This document shows positions 17,841 to 26,875 of a stretch of 64,000 nt of DNA, piece by piece; within the stretch, counting starts at the first letter, position 1; each line of letters starts with the position of its first letter. The stretch spans positions 1 through 64,000 of the forward strand of contig JALGVJ010000017.1 of the NCBI GenBank assembly GCA_029838195.1, written 5' to 3'. A model generated the notes under the pieces. That model was not told where the DNA came from, ran no database searches, and worked only from the letters and a program-made list of their open reading frames with translations. A program made the translations under genes and the position numbers. Source of the stretch: Promethearchaeota archaeon (GTDB lineage: Archaea > Asgardarchaeota > Lokiarchaeia > Sigyniarchaeales > SOKP01).

Positions 17841-19446
17841 CTAAAATTCCTCCTAAAAATTTTTTTAATTCTTCTTTTTCAATTACTTTAACGGGAAATC
17901 CACCATATATTTTATTTCCGTTTAATTTATCATATTTTACCGTCGTTCCCATGGGTAAAAGAGTAGTGTTATTTCCCATTTCCGTGCCGGGAAGCCCTCC
18001 CGTTAAAGCGTTCAATATGGAATTATCGCCAATGGTGATTCCGAAAAATGTTAGATTTTCCTCTCCATATACACCATCTACTAGATGGTTGGTCATGTGA
18101 GCAAACGTTCCTAAATAACAGTTATTTCCAAAATTAATATGGCTATGAATGTAGGTCTCCTCAAGTACCGTGTCTTTTCCAACCTTATTCGAGCCTAAGA
18201 GTCTTAATTCCCAATTTAATAACCAAGGAAAAGGAGAATGAGCAACAGCAAATATCGGATATTTGAATAAGAAGGAACGCACGTGATAATAATCTATTTC
18301 TCGCGACGATGCGTCTAAATTCCTATCAAATACACCTTGAACGGCTCCATGCTTTTCTGCATATTTATAAAACCAACTGGTTATCAAGGCAATAAAAAAT
18401 AAATGAAGTAAGTATATTCCAATAAATATTAACGGTGTAGATATTAAGATCTGAAGGACCGGCAAGCTAAGCAATTTTTCGAGAGAAAAAGGCGTGCTAA
18501 GAAAATGGGGAACAAAAAATCCAAAAAAATAGAGAACGAATAAAAACCCCGGCAACACATACGAGCCCCCGATAATGATTAATCCACATAAAATATAAAA
18601 TAAGAACGGGATTGATAGTTCTTTAGGTGCCTCAGTAAGAAAACCAGCGGGAAGTTCTGCTAATCCTTGTTCTTTAAAAAACACTTGCTCTAATCTTTTT
18701 TCTCTAAATAAATCTTCTCTTAAGGCTATTTTCTCAGCAGGAATTCCTTGATAAATAGCATTCTCCTCTAAATGTTGATTCACTGTGGTCATGGAATTCG
18801 TGTCTAAAATGGTATTGGATTCCATGATTGTACCTGGCAAAATGATTGAGTGGATTCCCACGATTACATTATCTCCGATGATTACTTTTTTGATAATTAA
18901 TTTATCTTGTATCAATAAATTAGAAGTTATCAGGCTGCCTTGCCCTATCCGAACGTTTTTTCCTAATTGAATGAATTCCGAATCAATCCAGCCTTCATGA
19001 AGACTGTTTGAAAAAGACGTTTTCACGCCAAAGCATTTCAATGCTAAGATTTCAAAAAAAGGAAGATTTAACTGCCGGCATAACCACGCAGGCCATTTCT
19101 TTACGATATTTCTCAAGCTCCAATAACAATAATCTTTATCATCTCTTGTTCTAATAAACACGCCCTCTCTTGGCTCGTGAATGAGATTAATGACTAGTAA
19201 AAATATTTTCGCCACGAGAATCGAGCTAAAAATAAACAAGAACACGCCTCCCATGAATATGAATGGGAAGGCAATGAAGAATATCAAATTTAATCCCGGT
19301 GGAAACAATTGCCAGACGTACCAGAAATAAATGAGGGGCGGCTGGGCGCTTAACACGATAACTAGAAAATAAAGGATTAAATATCGCTTTTTTACTAATG
19401 TATTAGTCGTGCGAATTCCTAATCGTAATGAGGAAGGGATGGAAAT
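17833..19446 (-). CDS. Membrane hexapeptide-repeat protein with two beta-helix units
   Basis: About 537 residues with two tandem units, each a membrane section followed by a hexapeptide beta-helix (first around VRIGQGSLITSN, second around FGNNCYLGTFAHMTNH). The downstream gene supplies a third, similar unit. The usual first start is GTG at 19356, but the frame stays open and encodes a basic segment plus a membrane helix up to a TAA at 19465-19467. In the added 30 codons there is no ATG, GTG or TTG; ATT at 19444-19446 lies 12 bases after AAAAGGA and is the best start candidate. Resembles Pls/PosA C-terminal modules; function inferred as membrane-associated acyl or peptidyl transfer. Confidence 0.72.
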   Translation of the reverse strand: MSIPSSLRLGIRTTNTLVKKRYLILYFLVIVLSAQPPLIYFWYVWQLFPPGLNLIFFIAFPFIFMGGVFLFIFSSILVAKIFLLVINLIHEPREGVFIRTRDDKDYCYWSLRNIVKKWPAWLCRQLNLPFFEILALKCFGVKTSFSNSLHEGWIDSEFIQLGKNVRIGQGSLITSNLLIQDKLIIKKVIIGDNVIVGIHSIILPGTIMESNTILDTNSMTTVNQHLEENAIYQGIPAEKIALREDLFREKRLEQVFFKEQGLAELPAGFLTEAPKELSIPFLFYILCGLIIIGGSYVLPGFLFVLYFFGFFVPHFLSTPFSLEKLLSLPVLQILISTPLIFIGIYLLHLFFIALITSWFYKYAEKHGAVQGVFDRNLDASSREIDYYHVRSFLFKYPIFAVAHSPFPWLLNWELRLLGSNKVGKDTVLEETYIHSHINFGNNCYLGTFAHMTNHLVDGVYGEENLTFFGITIGDNSILNALTGGLPGTEMGNNTTLLPMGTTVKYDKLNGNKIYGGFPVKVIEKEELKKFLGGILDE

Positions 19447-19611
19447 CTTATCTTCACGTCCTTTTTAGATAATTCTTACTTCTAATTATAAAAAAAATAA
19501 ATACATGATTACTTAAATCTTACTATCAACCATCTTCAATTTATCTTAACTCTCTTTCAGTTTCTTATTTCTTTCGAATCGAAAAGATTGAACTTTAAAT
19601 AAAATCCACCC

Positions 19612-19620
19612 CTTATAAAT
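19612..19620 (+). promoter_or_regulatory. TATA box for acyl-CoA dehydrogenase gene
   Basis: CTTATAAAT preceded by a C-rich, purine-containing BRE-like stretch (AATCCACCC). Transcription would start about 25 bases downstream, near 19640, giving a short leader before the ATG at 19666. Confidence 0.5.
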
Positions 19621-19647
19621 ATATTATTATTTCATGAAAACCTCATG

Positions 19648-19656
19648 AAAAAAGGA
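19648..19656 (+). promoter_or_regulatory. Shine-Dalgarno site deciding ACAD start
   Basis: AAAAAAGGA lies nine bases before the ATG at 19666. The earlier ATG at 19645 has no such site and would overlap this one, so 19666 is the better start. Confidence 0.55.
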
Positions 19657-19665
19657 AAAGATAAA

Positions 19666-21195
19666 ATGAGCGAAACTTATTTTTGGTGGACGGAAGAACA
19701 TAAAGCAATTGCTAAAAAAGTAGAACAATTCGTTGAAGAACATTTCGAAGAAGCCGAAAAATATTTCTGGAAACGCAAGTTTCCTTGGCCGTTGGTGCAA
19801 AAAGTTGCGGATGAAGGGTATTTTGGAGCCGGAATCCCTAAAAAATATGGCGGTTTAGAATTAGGTGCAACCGGAGCTTGTATCGTAGCGGAACAACTTG
19901 GACGTTTATATTCGGTAGGACACGTGTTTGTAGTTAGCATGCTTGCTGGATTAGAACAACTCTTAAGATTTGCTAATGATGAGCAAAAAGAAAAATGGTT
20001 GCCACAATTAGCAAGTGGAAAAAAACTTGGCGCTGTATGCATTACAGAACCCTTTGCGGGAAGTGACGCTGCCAACGTCATGACCACTGCGGAAAAAGAT
20101 GGGGATGAGTGGATCATTAATGGAAAAAAGCGCTTCATCACGGGTGGTGGTGTTGCCGATAGATATTTCATATATGCTAAAACCAGTGATGATCCTGCCA
20201 CGCGCAAGAATTATGGGCATTTAACAAGTTTCATCGTGGAAAAAGGCACACCGGGATTCTCCTTGGAAAGAATAAATCCCTTGATTGGATTTGATAACGT
20301 GCCGAATGCTTATTTAAGTTTTGATAACGTGCGCATTCCTGAAGAAAATCGAATAGGTCCCATTGGGAAAGGCTGGACCGTCATGATGGCAGGGCTTAAC
20401 TTTGAAAGGCTCATTGCCGGAGCTGTCTTGGTTGGGACGATACGGGATTTAGTTCATTTATTATATTATTATACAAGTCGAAGAATTCAATTTAATCGGA
20501 CTACTAATCAATTTCCCGGCATACAAAATGTAATAGCGGAATTAATTGCCAAATACAGAATGGGGCGGTTATTTTCTTATCATTGCGCAAAACAATTAGA
20601 TGATGGATTAGAGCCCATGATCGATGCTTCCATTTCGAAATGGTTCGTAAGTGAATACGTGAGGGAAGCGGGAGTAAAAGCTGTTCAACTCTTGGGAGGA
20701 GACGGCTTGACAAAATTCTATCCCGCAGAGCGTTTAGTCCGAGAGGGAAAAATCTCAGAGATAGTAGCAGGAACTTCCGAAGTTCAACAAATGATCATTT
20801 ATCGTTTTGCTTCCATGTTGCCCCTCTATAATAAGCCCATGCGCTTGCGTTGGGATGAAGAAGTTAATGCTCCCATAATTTCGAACAAGAAATCGAAATT
20901 CCATGGCTTAGAAGTAAATGAGGAAAACGTGTTAAAAGTGATTGCTCATGATTACAAGGTGAATCCGGGGTTATACATGACTGTAGATGATGTTCGTGAA
21001 GACATTGGAGGCGGAAGAGCTGAAATTCGTAAGATCTTGGAAAATCTGGAAGCAAGTAAAAAAATTGTCATGCATAGGGATAGACAAGGGAAAATCGCAC
21101 TTGTTAAGGCGACTTACAAGGGTATACAAGAAGCCTTTCCAAAAGAATATTATCGCTGGTTTCCTGATTGGTACGATACAACAGATAAATTTTAG
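19666..21195 (+). CDS. Acyl-CoA dehydrogenase with C-terminal winged-helix extension
   Basis: FAD enzyme that introduces a 2,3-double bond into acyl-CoA. Start chosen at MSETYFWW because of the Shine-Dalgarno site at 19648; the longer ORF begins at 19645. Family motifs: GIPKKYGGL, CITEPFAGSDAAN, ING.KRFITGG and NFERLIAG. At the usual catalytic EGT position the sequence reads VAGTSEVQ, so that Glu is Ala; the Glu in NFERL matches the helix-G position used by isovaleryl-CoA dehydrogenase. After about residue 400 there are some 100 extra residues predicted as a winged helix (TVDDVREDIGGGRAEI, then a VMHRDRQGKIAL wing). Works with the hydratases at 52-55 kb and dehydrogenase at 63 kb. Confidence 0.9.
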   Translation: MSETYFWWTEEHKAIAKKVEQFVEEHFEEAEKYFWKRKFPWPLVQKVADEGYFGAGIPKKYGGLELGATGACIVAEQLGRLYSVGHVFVVSMLAGLEQLLRFANDEQKEKWLPQLASGKKLGAVCITEPFAGSDAANVMTTAEKDGDEWIINGKKRFITGGGVADRYFIYAKTSDDPATRKNYGHLTSFIVEKGTPGFSLERINPLIGFDNVPNAYLSFDNVRIPEENRIGPIGKGWTVMMAGLNFERLIAGAVLVGTIRDLVHLLYYYTSRRIQFNRTTNQFPGIQNVIAELIAKYRMGRLFSYHCAKQLDDGLEPMIDASISKWFVSEYVREAGVKAVQLLGGDGLTKFYPAERLVREGKISEIVAGTSEVQQMIIYRFASMLPLYNKPMRLRWDEEVNAPIISNKKSKFHGLEVNEENVLKVIAHDYKVNPGLYMTVDDVREDIGGGRAEIRKILENLEASKKIVMHRDRQGKIALVKATYKGIQEAFPKEYYRWFPDWYDTTDKF

Positions 21196-21200
21196 AGCAA

Positions 21201-21566
21201 TTAATCTTCTTTTAATTGAAAATCTCTAATAATATTTACATTTTTTTTTACATCTATCGTTATGGCTAAAATTCGTAATTTCTCTTCGTTCGGATCTTGT
21301 TCGGGATCTTCCATTAAAAAATAGAACTTTTTGTTTGTAATGTCATATCCAATTTCCATGTCGCCGCAATCCTTAGGCAAAAATTTTTTAATATCACTTG
21401 GAGCATTATTTATAACAGCAGAATAGATCGTATCTTCAATTCCACGCTGTTTATCGCGAACATTCCGCATGGACGAAAAATTGAGAGTATTTAAAGATTC
21501 AGCAATTTTGGAATTACATGATTCCCATGAGATAAATAAGTCATTCAGATCTAATTCTTCTCCCAT
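21201..21566 (-). CDS. Small hypothetical protein
   Basis: 121 residues, acidic, soluble. An N-terminal helix (DLNDLFISWESCNSKI) is followed by a helical middle and a C-terminal beta hairpin pair (YDITNKKFYFLME, LRILAITIDV). I recognise no family. It converges with the acyl-CoA dehydrogenase gene, with five bases between the stop codons. Codon use and composition match the neighbours, so it is probably real. Confidence 0.6.
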   Translation of the reverse strand: MGEELDLNDLFISWESCNSKIAESLNTLNFSSMRNVRDKQRGIEDTIYSAVINNAPSDIKKFLPKDCGDMEIGYDITNKKFYFLMEDPEQDPNEEKLRILAITIDVKKNVNIIRDFQLKED

Positions 21567-21719
21567 GAGAATTTATAAAAAAGAATCCCTTTAATACTTT
21601 TTATTAAGATACTATTAATCAAGCAGCGTGAAGGCAAATACTAATATTTTAAAACGTGATATAATATAAATAGAGAAGTGTTTTATTTTATTTCTTGTTA
21701 GAGAGGTGATCTCAATAAA

Positions 21720-22298
21720 TTGAAGATTTCTTTACCAGAGCCAAAATTTAATGATAATAAATCCTTAAGGGAATGTATATGGGAAAGGGAAAGCATCCGG
21801 GCATTCAAGGAGAAGGAGGTCGAATTAGAAAAACTTTCGGCACTTTTATGGGCAGTACAAGGAAAGAAAGGACGTAAAAGAACGGTTCCTTCAGCTGGAG
21901 CCACTTATCCCCTAGAAATTCACGTTTTAATAAAAAATAAAGGATTATTTCATTACGACATCCAACGTCATGAATTAGAATTAATAAAAGAAGAGCGAAA
22001 TTTATCACGATCTTTAAGTGAAGCAGCTTTGAATCAATATTTTATTGAGGAGGCTCCTTTAAACATCATTATCAGTGCGAAGTATGAAAGAACTTGTAAT
22101 CGTTATGGAAAGCGAGGAATTAGATATGTTTACATAGAAATAGGACATGCTGCTCAAAACCTTCATTTAATGGCCACGTCTTTAAATCTTGGCTCGGTAC
22201 CAGTAGGAGCATTTCAAGATAACTTGGTAAAGAGCGTGTTGGAGCTTCCTCTCGATTTAGATCCTTTATATATTATTCCTATAGGGTATCCTAAATAA
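21720..22298 (+). CDS. SagB/ThcOx-type nitroreductase family protein
   Basis: 192-residue FMN-dependent oxidoreductase. Typical blocks: RESIRAFKEKEVELEKLSALLWA, the SAGATYPLEIHV motif, an amphipathic middle, HAAQNLHLMATSLNLGSVPVGAF and a final IIPIGYP. The family includes thiazoline/oxazoline oxidases of peptide maturation, but no YcaO or precursor peptide gene is near, so a general reductase role is more likely. Starts at TTG with the strong site GAGGTGATCT nine bases upstream. Confidence 0.88.
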   Translation: MKISLPEPKFNDNKSLRECIWERESIRAFKEKEVELEKLSALLWAVQGKKGRKRTVPSAGATYPLEIHVLIKNKGLFHYDIQRHELELIKEERNLSRSLSEAALNQYFIEEAPLNIIISAKYERTCNRYGKRGIRYVYIEIGHAAQNLHLMATSLNLGSVPVGAFQDNLVKSVLELPLDLDPLYIIPIGYPK

Positions 22299-22455
22299 AA
22301 ATAATTAGCCCCTCTCCTCCTCTTTCTTTTCATTAAAAAACCTAATAATAGAAAATATAAAGTACGATTTCATGAATTATAGACTCAATTTTTTAATTTC
22401 TTAAAACATTAAATTTTCATAAACATTAAAAAAATCAAAAGGAGTAAGAAACACT

Positions 22456-22704
22456 TTGAATAAGTTGGAGAGTGTAAAAAAAATTGTGGATGCGTATCCA
22501 GATCACTGTCCGTATTGTTTTAAAAAGTTAAAAAACAGATTATATAAACCAAATAGTACGGCAAAGCCTTATTGTCCCTCTTGTTGCAATTTTATCGATC
22601 TTGAATGGGATTATTTACATGCGATTGCCGTGAAAGTGAAAAATTATTTGGTTTTAGAAGGAGATGAAAGCATATTGGATTTTAGGAAAAACGTGAAACA
22701 ATAA
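22456..22704 (+). CDS. Small zinc-ribbon protein
   Basis: 82 residues from a TTG start with AAAAGGAG eleven bases upstream. Two CPxC knuckles (CPYCFKKL and YCPSCCNF) about 20 residues apart form a likely zinc ribbon; the rest is short helix. No enzymatic motif is seen. Function unknown. Confidence 0.7.
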   Translation: MNKLESVKKIVDAYPDHCPYCFKKLKNRLYKPNSTAKPYCPSCCNFIDLEWDYLHAIAVKVKNYLVLEGDESILDFRKNVKQ

Positions 22705-22840
22705 TTCTTGTAATTAAATTATTACACGGTAAAAGAAAATCCAAGGTATTATCAAGTTTCTTAAAAAAGAACACGAATCATGAAAATAATAAGATATTAA
22801 AAGTTCATTTATTATAACATTAAATTGGTTTAAATTTAAC

Positions 22841-23587
22841 ATGGATATTTCTCTAAAAAAACTCTTGAAACAAGCCAAGAAGAAAAATGATGTGGCTCAA
22901 TTAAATGATCTTATTATTGATTTTGGCAAAAATCCGCACCCGTTTCACCTTGAACTAATTAATGATTTATTAGATCAGATAGATGGTGTCTTGCTTGAAA
23001 AAATCATTTTAAATTTAGTTTATTTTCTTGGTGAATTAGGAAAAAGCCATGAAATTCCGAGAAAATATATTGAATTTCTTCACGATATTTATTATAAATC
23101 AGATAGATGGGTGCGATTGGAAATCATGAGCGCTTTTAATAACATTTCCGAGAAAAATATACTTCAGCGAGAAGATATGAATTTAATCAAGAGTGGACTT
23201 AAAGAAGAATATGATAAAATAAAAATCCAAGCATTGAAATGCATCCAACATTTAGAAAAAATTCCAAATGAAATTCTAAAAGAAGTCATTTTACTTTTAG
23301 ATTCTTCTAATCAAGAAATTATTGAAATATCTTCGAACGTCATGAAGATTCATGTTAGAAATGAAGTTTTTTTGTTTGAATTGTTAGATGCCGACGATTT
23401 TTATAAACACCTCTCTCAAAAAATATTTAGAAAAATCATCATCGCCATTTTTGATTCTCCCCTGCTCGTTCCCTCTATGGAGGTTTTTAAGAAATTAATC
23501 GTGAATTCAAATTGGGCTCAAGAGAAGAAAGAGTTTTTTCTTAAGGAAATTAAGACGTATTCCAAAATACTCTTGAAGATTTTATAG
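22841..23587 (+). CDS. HEAT/armadillo-like helical repeat protein
   Basis: 248 residues, almost wholly helical, with repeating pairs of amphipathic helices (LLDQIDGVLLEKIILNLVYF, VRLEIMSAFNNI, IKIQALKCIQHLEKI, EIIEISSNVMKIHV). This pattern fits a HEAT-like solenoid for protein binding. Its 3' end overlaps the convergent AAA ATPase gene by six bases. No specific partner can be named. Confidence 0.6.
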   Translation: MDISLKKLLKQAKKKNDVAQLNDLIIDFGKNPHPFHLELINDLLDQIDGVLLEKIILNLVYFLGELGKSHEIPRKYIEFLHDIYYKSDRWVRLEIMSAFNNISEKNILQREDMNLIKSGLKEEYDKIKIQALKCIQHLEKIPNEILKEVILLLDSSNQEIIEISSNVMKIHVRNEVFLFELLDADDFYKHLSQKIFRKIIIAIFDSPLLVPSMEVFKKLIVNSNWAQEKKEFFLKEIKTYSKILLKIL

Positions 23588-24820
23588 CCTATTAAGAGTG
23601 TTAAATTTAGTTTTAAGTTCTTCAAGGTCATGGGTTCCTTGAATTATTTCATTAAAAATTTTAATAAAAGACTTGATGATCTCTCTTGGATTTCCTTGAG
23701 TGCGCATGTAAATATTGTGCAAGAAATTTTCATCAAGAGGGAAATATGGATTATCATTTTTCTCTAAATAATCCATAAAATCTACATTTTTTAAAAAAAG
23801 TTTTAAATTTTCTCGATAAAGGTAGAAGATGTCGTTTCTCTCGAAATTAGTGAGAAAAATGGGTTTTTTAAGAAAAGAAAGAAACATTTTATTTTTTTGC
23901 TCGAATAATATTTTCACGTGTTCGAGATTATCAAGGCTTCTTAATGTGATGATACATTTTAAACCCTTGATTTTTAATAATCGGGAAATTCGATCCATGA
24001 TTTTATCTATTTTCTTTTTCTCCGTTGCATGCTCTTCCGATATTTTTCCATATAACCAACTCGGATCAAATACTTGCTCATCCGAATCTTCTTCTGGTCG
24101 TGCGAAAGAAATTAGTTTATCAAAATCATCTATAAAAATCAAGCATTGTAAACGTGCATTTTCGATGAGTAATTTTAAGAGAGTATAAGCATGAATACTA
24201 CTGGACAAATCTTTTTTTAAGTTTAACACGGACAGTTCTTTAAAATCCATGATTTCTCCCAAGAGCCAGTTTTCTGCTTGGGATTTTCGATAAGGATCTA
24301 AATGATGAGATGTAATGGCTTGAAGGACATCCATTAAAGCCTCTTTATTTTCATGTTGGTCTTTTAACAAGTTAAAAGCATTGGAAAATACTTTATTTAT
24401 ATCAACAACCCTAAAAAATCCATATTTTCTTTGAGAAGCACCCCATGCATTACATAGTTGGTTTGTAATGCTCCTCAAAACATTAATTCCTAACGTTTCT
24501 ATGAATTCTGAATAAATGTTATAATAGAATTTATGAAAAAGATTTTCCATTGAGATATATATCATGTATACGTGATCTAATTCTTTTTTTAAGGCCCAAA
24601 ATAAATGAGTCTTGCCCGTGCCTACATCTCCTATTATGGGAAGGATGCAATTCTCTTCAGCTTCCAAACTATCTAATATATCTTGAAATAAAGAATTCCT
24701 GGATGGCGCTAAACCTAAATCTTCTTGAATTTCTCCTGTAGAAACAAATCTATTAAACGGATTTATTCCAATTTGAAGTAATCGTAAGAGTTTTTTTTTC
24801 TTATTTTCATGTAATAACAT
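23582..24820 (-). CDS. AAA family ATPase (Orc1/Cdc6- or STAND-like)
   Basis: 412 residues. Walker A GDVGTGKTHLF near residue 64, Walker B CLIFIDDFDKLI near 210, sensor-1-like CIITLRSLD near 290, and a C-terminal helical part that includes a MRTQGNPREI segment as in Orc1/Cdc6-like and KAP/STAND-type ATPases. No obvious winged helix at the end, so it is not assigned as an origin binder. The upstream gene (24856-25530) ends 35 bases before its start, so the two form an operon that faces the RtcB-like gene. Confidence 0.75.
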   Translation of the reverse strand: MLLHENKKKKLLRLLQIGINPFNRFVSTGEIQEDLGLAPSRNSLFQDILDSLEAEENCILPIIGDVGTGKTHLFWALKKELDHVYMIYISMENLFHKFYYNIYSEFIETLGINVLRSITNQLCNAWGASQRKYGFFRVVDINKVFSNAFNLLKDQHENKEALMDVLQAITSHHLDPYRKSQAENWLLGEIMDFKELSVLNLKKDLSSSIHAYTLLKLLIENARLQCLIFIDDFDKLISFARPEEDSDEQVFDPSWLYGKISEEHATEKKKIDKIMDRISRLLKIKGLKCIITLRSLDNLEHVKILFEQKNKMFLSFLKKPIFLTNFERNDIFYLYRENLKLFLKNVDFMDYLEKNDNPYFPLDENFLHNIYMRTQGNPREIIKSFIKIFNEIIQGTHDLEELKTKFNTLNRL

Positions 24821-24855
24821 TATCTTATCCTTCTTTTATTTTAACTAATTTATGT

Positions 24856-25530
24856 TTATTCTCTTAATGATTCTCGCCCTAAAATGATAATATAAATTAA
24901 ATTTATATCTTCCACGAATACAATGGGTTCATGGGATACGGAAAGATTCTCTTCTTGATCCCTTCCTACGATAATTCCATCATAAAAAACGGGGTTGCCT
25001 TTTTCATCAATTACAACCCGATCTGCTAAAACAATTCCATTTTCTACAAGACAAACGGGATTTTTTAAAATTTCACCAATGACAAAATCAAGATGATTTA
25101 TTCTCACCAAAGAATTTTCTAGTAAATATAGGCCCGCCGTATGCAATAAAGTTAAAGCAAAGGGGTAAGATTCCGAAAATTGACCCTCCTCAAATTGATC
25201 CATTATACGGTTAGGAATTAAAACCGCATATTCTAGGAGGGTATTATTAATAGATTCATTCAGATTTATTTTTCTCGAAAATGCTGTTTTTTTATCAAGG
25301 ACTTCATTATATTCAAATCCTACTATTAATCCTTCATGAATTTCAATAGAATTTTCTTCGGAAATGGTTAAATTATCGCAAAAAATTATGGAGTCCGAAG
25401 GATTTCCATGCTTGCAAATTATTGACCCTGCATGCGTTCCTTGAGAACTGATTCCTTTAACAGAATCATGTAATATGATTCTTTCGTTCATATTGTTATT
25501 TAAAACGGTACCTTTTAAATAAATGATCAT
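24856..25530 (-). CDS. Uncharacterised beta-rich protein, operon partner of AAA ATPase
   Basis: 224 residues, acidic, no membrane segment, rich in beta strands. A Gly/His-containing N-terminal part (GISSQGTHAGSIICKHGN) is followed by alternating strands with ENG and GLIVG turns. I recognise no domain. It is the first gene of the operon with the AAA ATPase and is divergent from the RtcB-like gene, with about 70 bases of shared upstream DNA. Confidence 0.65.
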   Translation of the reverse strand: MIIYLKGTVLNNNMNERIILHDSVKGISSQGTHAGSIICKHGNPSDSIIFCDNLTISEENSIEIHEGLIVGFEYNEVLDKKTAFSRKINLNESINNTLLEYAVLIPNRIMDQFEEGQFSESYPFALTLLHTAGLYLLENSLVRINHLDFVIGEILKNPVCLVENGIVLADRVVIDEKGNPVFYDGIIVGRDQEENLSVSHEPIVFVEDINLIYIIILGRESLRE

Positions 25531-25582
25531 TAAGGAAAAGATATAAATACCACGATGTTCTTCATGTCTTTAAAAATGATAA

Positions 25583-25591
25583 AAAAGGTGA
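25583..25591 (+). promoter_or_regulatory. Shine-Dalgarno site before a non-ATG start
   Basis: AAAAGGTGA, a strong match to the archaeal anti-SD sequence. Nine bases later comes ATT at 25601, in frame with the RtcB-like protein. The next standard start is a TTG 102 bases further on with no such site. Confidence 0.6.
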
Positions 25592-25600
25592 ATTTTCAAT

Positions 25601-26851
25601 ATTTCTCTCACGGAAAATTTACTTAAATTATCTAAAAAGGAGTTATTAAATCGAGCAAAAGAATTCATTTTTTCCACCGGTTTAAATGATGGTACTTCAG
25701 ATTTGTGCAAGCAAAACATGAAATATGGTCTCGCTCAAATTCATCTCATTCAAGAAAAATACGGACTTGCACCCAATGCTTATTTCATCTCGTCTCCCGA
25801 TGAGACCATTTCTCGAAATAAATTTAGATGGAATTCAGGATTAGGTTATGGAGGAAAAATTAATTGGGGAAACGGGAAGGAAAAGTTAATTTTTCTTAAT
25901 GTTAAACCAAATCACTGTGGAATATTAGTAGGAGGATTAGAAGAGGAACCAAATGTAGTTGAGTTAATTGAGCAAATTGATGAAATAAAAAATAATCCCT
26001 TATATTATACTTTAAATGGACAAGAAATCAAAATTAATTGGGATTATGACGTCTCTAATCATTTCATTAATTGTTTTCGCGTTCAAAATTTTTCTGATAT
26101 TGATTTTCCTCCTTACGTATTTTTCATTCATGGCTCGGTTCCGGAATTGCAAAATGACGACTATGGCTTAGGATTATACGTGGATAAATCAAACACTTTA
26201 AAAGAGCTAGCTATTAAAGAAGCAACTCCCTTTGAGACCGTTCAACACATATTAATTGATTCTGATGCGAAAGAATATTTGAATTATAACATGAAAGCGA
26301 TCCAATTTTCAAAAATTAAGAGAGAATTAATTGCAAAAGCGATTTTCGGTTCACGAATTCAATTAATTTGTAATCCCTTGCACCAATATTTACAAGATTA
26401 TAACACCATGTATTTGGGCTCCAATTGTACAGATCCTCATTCTCCTTTAAATGATTCTGACATTTTTCCCATTGCTTTACGGGCAGATATTTCTTGTTAT
26501 TTATTTAGAGGTAAAAAAAATTTAAATCAAGTTATCATTAAGAACTTGAATTTCGAAAAAAGAGCGGAAAAATTGGAACTCATGGCTCAGATTAAAGAAG
26601 CAAATATATTACCCCATGGCGGAGGATATAATTTTCCTGATATAAAAAGAGTTGTAAGAGTAATAGAATATAAAGATCAGCGATATTTTGTATGCTCTTT
26701 AAAATCTAAAATGGAAAGAGTAAAAATAATTCGAGATGTTACTAATTTACAATTCAAATATAGGGGACGCTCCGTCGTACTAAAATCCATTCAACTGGAA
26801 TTAGGAAATCTTGTTGCTAGGTTAAATCCACTTTTCTCGTTGAAGGTATGA
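25601..26851 (+). CDS. Divergent RtcB-family RNA ligase homologue
   Basis: About 416 residues from ATT 25601 (first TTG at 25703). By eye it follows RtcB block by block: Cys106 in NHCGIL (RtcB GVDIGCGM), His154 in SNHFI (GNHF), His177 in FIHGSVPE (HSGSRG), His261 in NPLHQYL (CHHN), a YLFRG strand (FIVRG), and His339 in LPHGGGY where RtcB has the guanylylated His of CHGAGR; the end, ARLNPLFSLK, matches ARLRPLAVIKG. The metal Asp before the Cys (DIGCG) is missing. RtcB joins RNA 2',3'-cyclic phosphate to 5'-OH ends. Whether this shortened homologue ligates is unknown. Confidence 0.72.
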   Translation: MSLTENLLKLSKKELLNRAKEFIFSTGLNDGTSDLCKQNMKYGLAQIHLIQEKYGLAPNAYFISSPDETISRNKFRWNSGLGYGGKINWGNGKEKLIFLNVKPNHCGILVGGLEEEPNVVELIEQIDEIKNNPLYYTLNGQEIKINWDYDVSNHFINCFRVQNFSDIDFPPYVFFIHGSVPELQNDDYGLGLYVDKSNTLKELAIKEATPFETVQHILIDSDAKEYLNYNMKAIQFSKIKRELIAKAIFGSRIQLICNPLHQYLQDYNTMYLGSNCTDPHSPLNDSDIFPIALRADISCYLFRGKKNLNQVIIKNLNFEKRAEKLELMAQIKEANILPHGGGYNFPDIKRVVRVIEYKDQRYFVCSLKSKMERVKIIRDVTNLQFKYRGRSVVLKSIQLELGNLVARLNPLFSLKV

Positions 26852-26875
26852 GGTAATTTTCTTTTTGTTGATTAA

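Noticed and set aside
19677..20207. 176-codon antisense frame inside the acyl-CoA dehydrogenase gene
   Set aside because: It is the shadow of a well-conserved sense gene, with Ser/Cys/Pro-rich composition and no ribosome site.
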